Positions 23,981 to 27,308 of a stretch of DNA of 27,308 bases are shown piece after piece. The DNA is taken from NCBI GenBank assembly GCA_016703665.1, contig JADJBS010000018.1, positions 1 through 27,308 on the forward strand, written 5' to 3'. The first letter of the stretch is position 1. Every line of letters begins with the position of its first letter. Source of the DNA: Candidatus Defluviibacillus avedoerensis (GTDB lineage Bacteria; Pseudomonadota; Gammaproteobacteria; Burkholderiales; Burkholderiaceae_C). The position numbers and the translations under genes are program-made. A model generated the notes under the pieces. That model was given only the letters and a program-made list of their open reading frames with translations. It was not told the DNA's origin and did not search any database.

Positions 23981-23998
23981 CTTGCGCCAGATCGGTAT
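23981..23998 (+). promoter_or_regulatory. CTTGC-N7-CGGTAT element, copy 5 (trbF)
   Basis: CTTGC and CGGTAT enclose GCCAGAT, followed by TTGGCAAC. It ends 30 nt before the trbF ATG, almost the same placement as at trbJ (31 nt). Confidence 0.7.
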
Positions 23999-24028
23999 TT
24001 GGCAACAGCACTCAAAAAGGACGCCTGC

Positions 24029-24682
24029 ATGCCAAACCCAAATCCATACCTCAACGCCCGCCGGGAGTGGGATGAGCGCTACGGTGGATTGATCTCACGC
24101 GCGCGCAATTGGCAACTGATGGCTGCTGGCTCCTTGGCGGTCGCGGTGGTGGCTGTGATAGGAATTGCGTTTGTCGGATCCCAATCCAAGATCCAGCCGT
24201 TTGTGGTGGTCACCGACCAACTCGGCTCGCCAGTTGCTGTCGCCCGTCCAGCACCGGTAGCCAGGGCTGACTTTGACAAGCGGCTGATGGTGGCCCAACT
24301 TGCGGCCTTCATCAAAGATGTGCGCTCCATGCTGCCCGATGCGGTTGCCCAGCAGGTCACGCTCAACCGGGTGTACGCCATGGCGGGACGCGATGTGGCT
24401 GCCTTCTTGAATGAGTTTTTCAAAGACAACTCGCCTTTCTCCGTCGATGGCTCGGTCACCCGCGTCGAGGTTTCCTCTGTCATTCCCCAAGGCGGTGAAA
24501 CCTACCAGGTGTCCTGGGTGGAAACCAAAGCCAAGCCTGGCACAACAGCTGTGGCGCAGCACTGGAAAGCCATCGTCACGGTCGGGGTTGACGCCAAGCT
24601 GGCAGAAAACCAAAAAGTCGCGCTCTGGAACCCGTTTGGCATCTACGTCAAATCCATCTCCTGGGCCAAAGAAGTTCTGTAA
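24029..24682 (+). CDS. trbF: TrbF/VirB8-type assembly protein
   Basis: A 217-residue inner-membrane protein with a short cytosolic N-terminus (NPYLNARREWDERYGGLISR), one membrane helix (LMAAGSLAVAVVAVIGIAFV) and a periplasmic NTF2-like domain. The latter contains SQSKIQPFVVVTDQLG and WNPFGIYVKSISWAKEVL, the typical VirB8/TrbF ending. ATG 24029 follows AAGGA by 8 nt; an earlier in-frame codon at 23978 would start inside the regulatory element. It heads the trbF-trbG-trbI block, and its upstream element suggests a separate promoter. Confidence 0.92.
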   Translation: MPNPNPYLNARREWDERYGGLISRARNWQLMAAGSLAVAVVAVIGIAFVGSQSKIQPFVVVTDQLGSPVAVARPAPVARADFDKRLMVAQLAAFIKDVRSMLPDAVAQQVTLNRVYAMAGRDVAAFLNEFFKDNSPFSVDGSVTRVEVSSVIPQGGETYQVSWVETKAKPGTTAVAQHWKAIVTVGVDAKLAENQKVALWNPFGIYVKSISWAKEVL

Positions 24683-24693
24683 AGGCCGTCATC

Positions 24694-25776
24694 ATGAAAA
24701 AACACTTCACCCCCCTCAACACCCTCATCACCCTGGCCGCACTCACCTTGGCTGGCGGCGCATTCGCACAGTCAACCGATGCCGCCTCAGCAGCCAAGCC
24801 GCCCGCCACCGCTCAAAACCCAGCAGTTGAAGCCATCACCTTGCAGCCCACCCCGGCCAAGCAACAGGTCACGGCATCGCCAGACGTGTTGGCGCCCTCC
24901 CCCATGCTGCCAACAGCCAAAGCCCAGGTCAAAAAACTTTCTGCCGCCGAGGCTGCCAAATTGGCTGCAGTGCAACGCTGGGAACAAACGGGTGTGACCG
25001 AGGCCTTGGTCGGTGCCGGTGGCGTTGTCGAATACCCCTATGGCTATTCACGTCCCACGATCACATGTGCGCCTTTGCACGTCTGCTCGATTGCACTGCA
25101 AGCAGGTGAAGCTGTCACCAGCGTGTCGATAGGCGACACGGTGCGATGGCTGTTGCAAACTGCCACGGCTGGATCGAAGCCGGTGATGATGGTCAAACCG
25201 ACACAGGCAGGCCTGTCAACCAATCTGGTGGTGACCACAGACAAAGGCCGTATCTATTACATGCACCTAGTGTCGAGTAAATCCGAGTATGTCCCGATGG
25301 TGAGCTGGTATGACCCGTCTGCCATGACCCGCGATTTGAGTGCCCAGGCGCAAGCGTCAGCTCGGCAGCAAGCGGAACTTGAGGCATCGATGGCTGCTAC
25401 CAAGATGGCCGCCGAACAAGCCAAAGCCCAACGGATCGTGGCCGACCAGTCGGTCGGCAAGCTTGATCCGACAACGCTGGATTTTGGCTACACCTGCAAT
25501 GGTGAAGCAGCATTCAAGCCGACTCGTGTTTTTGCCAATGACACGCACACGTTTATTCAGATGCCACCCGGTACATCGTCCAGCGATGCACCGGCAGTGT
25601 TCAATGTCTCCAACAACGAGACCGAGTTGCTGAATTCCCGGCTGGTGAATGGCTACTACATCGTCGATGGCAAGCCTGCGAAACTCAGTCTGGTGCTGGG
25701 GGTCGGTGACAAGGCCCAAACCGTTCAGTGCCAAAAATCACAACCCGACAGTTTGTTTCGCTGGGGTGGCCAATGA
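24694..25776 (+). CDS. trbG: TrbG/VirB9-type outer-membrane complex protein
   Basis: A secreted 360-residue component of the outer-membrane core complex. The signal peptide (LNTLITLAALTLAGGAFAQS) is followed by a Pro/Ala/Thr-rich linker. The N-terminal domain has GVVEYPYGYSRPTITCAPLH, and the C-terminal beta-sandwich has LDFGYTCNGEAAFKPTRVFA and VNGYYIVDGKPAKLSLVLGV. It is longer than RP4 TrbG (297), mainly through the linker. Its TGA overlaps the trbI start as ATGA, indicating coupling. No TrbH-like lipoprotein gene follows, unlike RP4 and Ti plasmids. Confidence 0.9.
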   Translation: MKKHFTPLNTLITLAALTLAGGAFAQSTDAASAAKPPATAQNPAVEAITLQPTPAKQQVTASPDVLAPSPMLPTAKAQVKKLSAAEAAKLAAVQRWEQTGVTEALVGAGGVVEYPYGYSRPTITCAPLHVCSIALQAGEAVTSVSIGDTVRWLLQTATAGSKPVMMVKPTQAGLSTNLVVTTDKGRIYYMHLVSSKSEYVPMVSWYDPSAMTRDLSAQAQASARQQAELEASMAATKMAAEQAKAQRIVADQSVGKLDPTTLDFGYTCNGEAAFKPTRVFANDTHTFIQMPPGTSSSDAPAVFNVSNNETELLNSRLVNGYYIVDGKPAKLSLVLGVGDKAQTVQCQKSQPDSLFRWGGQ

Positions 25777-27245
25777 AATTCAGATTCGGCAAAAAGTCCC
25801 AGGCGGACGATGCTGCTGACATTGAGGTGGCGGCAATTGATGGCCCGGGGCAGCCGCTAGAGCTTCAGCCACCGCCGCCTGGGACCAAGCGACTGTCCAA
25901 AAAGGGCCAGTTTCTGCTTTTAGGCGGCGCCTCCACGGTGGCATCGGCCATCCTGATTGGGGTGATGATCAGCGGCAAGCGTGGTGGTGATGCTGAGTCA
26001 CAAAATCAGCTGACCGCCAGCGACGCCCCAGGCCAAACGGCCCCTTACAAAGAAAACGTGGAGGACATCCAGCGCAGGGCAACGGTTGCCGCGGCAGCAA
26101 TTGGACATCAAGTCACCCTTCAAACGGCTGATGGTCAGCAAATCGGTCCTTTGGCCAGCCGCTCATCCAATGCCGCTGGGACCTCTGGCGGCACCGGAAC
26201 TGCCAGTGGTGGTGCCTCACCGCCCTCGCCCGCTGAGGCGCACCGGTTGTGGCTGCAAAAACGCAAGTATGAGCGTCTTCAGGGCCAAATCATGGCGTCT
26301 GACTCGGCCGAGACGGCAGACATCAGCAAAGGTGGTGCTGCGCTGGCCGCCAGATCGGGTGCAGGCGGCATCATGGACGCGCGTGCTGATGTTGAAGACT
26401 TGGACTGCGGTGTGAATCAAAAGCTGTCAGCCGCCAATGGGCGTGCTGCGAATGCGCGTGCCTCTGCAACGGCTGAGGCGATGCCCATGGCGAATTTGCC
26501 AGCCAGTCTGACGGCCACCAGCAGTAGTTCAGGCAATTCACCTGCCACTCTGGCTGGTGGCGGTTCCGCTGCCCTTGACCCTGCCGTGGCGGCTCAAGCG
26601 CGCAACAAGGCCTTCATGAAAGAAGCGGCTGATAGTGGCTACCTGCCAGAATGGCTCAAACCCAAGCTGGGCGAATTTGAGTTGACGGCGGGCTCCATCA
26701 TCCCTGCCGTGATGCTGTCAGGCATCAATTCTGATCTGCCTGGCACCATCGTTGCGCAGACCCGTCAAACGGTCTATGCCACCCACGACCCTGACACGGT
26801 GGTCATTCCACAGGGTTCGCGTCTGGTTGGCAGGTACTCGGCCGATGTTGCCTTTGGTCAATCACGGGTGCTGGCGGCTTGGGATGAACTGATTTTGCCA
26901 AATGGTTCGCGGATTTCCTTGCGCGGCATGTCGGCGGCTGATGGTCAGGGTCAATCTGGCATGGAGGATCAGGTGAATAACCACTTCTGGAAAACCTGGT
27001 CATCGGCGCTGTTGGTGTCGTTTTTGGGTGTTGCTGCGCAACAGTCGCAACCGCAGAACCAGGGTGCATTCAATACACCCTCCGGCTCGGCTCAAGCCTC
27101 GGCTGCGGCCATGAATTCCTTGAGCGACGTGAGCTCGAAGATTTTGCAAAAGAGCTTGAACATTTCACCCACGCTGCAAGTTCGCCCCGGCATGGCATTC
27201 AACGTCATGGTCAACCGCTCAATCATTTTGCCGACCTATCGATGA
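25773..27245 (+). CDS. trbI: TrbI/VirB10-type envelope-spanning protein
   Basis: This 490-residue protein links inner and outer membranes. A short cytosolic end (MKFRFGKKSQADDAADIE) precedes one membrane helix (FLLLGGASTVASAILIGVMI), a long Ala/Ser/Gly-rich periplasmic linker and the conserved VirB10 domain. That domain includes ELTAGSIIPAVMLSGINSDL, PGTIVAQTRQTVYATHDPDT, VVIPQGSRLVGRYSADVAFG and the final RPGMAFNVMVNRSIILPTYR. ATG 25773 overlaps the stop of trbG; a longer frame would run into trbG coding sequence. It closes the recognisable trb set. Confidence 0.93.
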   Translation: MKFRFGKKSQADDAADIEVAAIDGPGQPLELQPPPPGTKRLSKKGQFLLLGGASTVASAILIGVMISGKRGGDAESQNQLTASDAPGQTAPYKENVEDIQRRATVAAAAIGHQVTLQTADGQQIGPLASRSSNAAGTSGGTGTASGGASPPSPAEAHRLWLQKRKYERLQGQIMASDSAETADISKGGAALAARSGAGGIMDARADVEDLDCGVNQKLSAANGRAANARASATAEAMPMANLPASLTATSSSSGNSPATLAGGGSAALDPAVAAQARNKAFMKEAADSGYLPEWLKPKLGEFELTAGSIIPAVMLSGINSDLPGTIVAQTRQTVYATHDPDTVVIPQGSRLVGRYSADVAFGQSRVLAAWDELILPNGSRISLRGMSAADGQGQSGMEDQVNNHFWKTWSSALLVSFLGVAAQQSQPQNQGAFNTPSGSAQASAAAMNSLSDVSSKILQKSLNISPTLQVRPGMAFNVMVNRSIILPTYR

Positions 27246-27260
27246 TCATGGCACGGGGCT

Positions 27261-27308
27261 GTGACTCAAACTCCGCGTCGTTTGGCAGATGCCGATCCGC
27301 TCACAACA
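27261..27308 (+). CDS. Start of a further gene, cut by the window edge
   Basis: From GTG 27261 the sequence reads MTQTPRRLADADPLTT to the edge, 16 codons. This frame looks more protein-like than the alternative from ATG 27242, which overlaps the trbI stop as ATGA and reads Cys- and Ser-rich. Too little remains to name the product. A downstream member of the trb block is likely by position. Confidence 0.3.
   Translation, partial: MTQTPRRLADADPLTT

Noticed and set aside
7832..23998. CTTGC-N7-CGGTAT read as a sigma-70 promoter
   Set aside because: The two halves are only 7 bp apart, and no consistent -35 box lies 16-18 bp upstream of the GGTAT part in the five copies.

Overview
The window looks like part of a conjugative plasmid, or a plasmid-derived integrative element, from a beta-proteobacterium, probably of the Comamonadaceae type. 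That placement is an inference from the TrfA-like replication initiator, the P-type (trb) mating-pair genes, the tyrosine integrase family and the LysR/amidohydrolase pair. No rRNA, tRNA or CRISPR array was seen.

Positions 1-7644 are a mobile-element graveyard. They hold the start of an M20 amidohydrolase gene, a divergent LysR gene broken by several single-base frameshifts, and a tyrosine integrase gene cut in two by a complete RIT (recombinase-in-trio) element. The RIT element has near-perfect 36-bp terminal inverted repeats and a candidate 6-bp target duplication. A reverse-strand group II intron of about 1992 nt follows, with an unusual 90-nt hairpin-bearing insertion in the loop of domain VI. 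Nearly every gene here carries a one-base frameshift. I found none in the following 20 kb.

Positions 7645-9913 hold a regularly spaced array of nine CCTGTCR-like heptamers, followed by three tightly packed genes: a probable DNA-binding protein, a ParA/TraL/StbB-like ATPase and a protein with a C-terminal membrane anchor. The layout recalls R388 stbABC or RP4 traKLM, so this is a candidate stability or oriT-associated region. A VirB1-like transglycosylase gene follows, then two unrecognised AT-rich genes on the minus strand.

Positions 11604-27245 hold the conjugation apparatus in the order trbB-[replicon]-trbC-trbD-trbE-trbJ-trbL-[TOPRIM gene, AbiE pair]-trbF-trbG-trbI. This is the Ti-plasmid type of trb order without recognisable trbK or trbH. 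The replicon sits between trbB and trbC: an AlpA-like regulator, a TrfA-family initiator, a DnaA box, five 18-bp iterons and an AT-rich stretch. A type IV AbiEi/AbiEii toxin-antitoxin pair is embedded before trbF.

The most novel signal is a shared element, CTTGC-N7-CGGTAT, always 18 bp long. It lies just upstream of five gene-block starts: the stbA-like gene, trbB, trbC, trbJ and trbF. It could be the operator of an undescribed regulon tying plasmid maintenance to conjugation.
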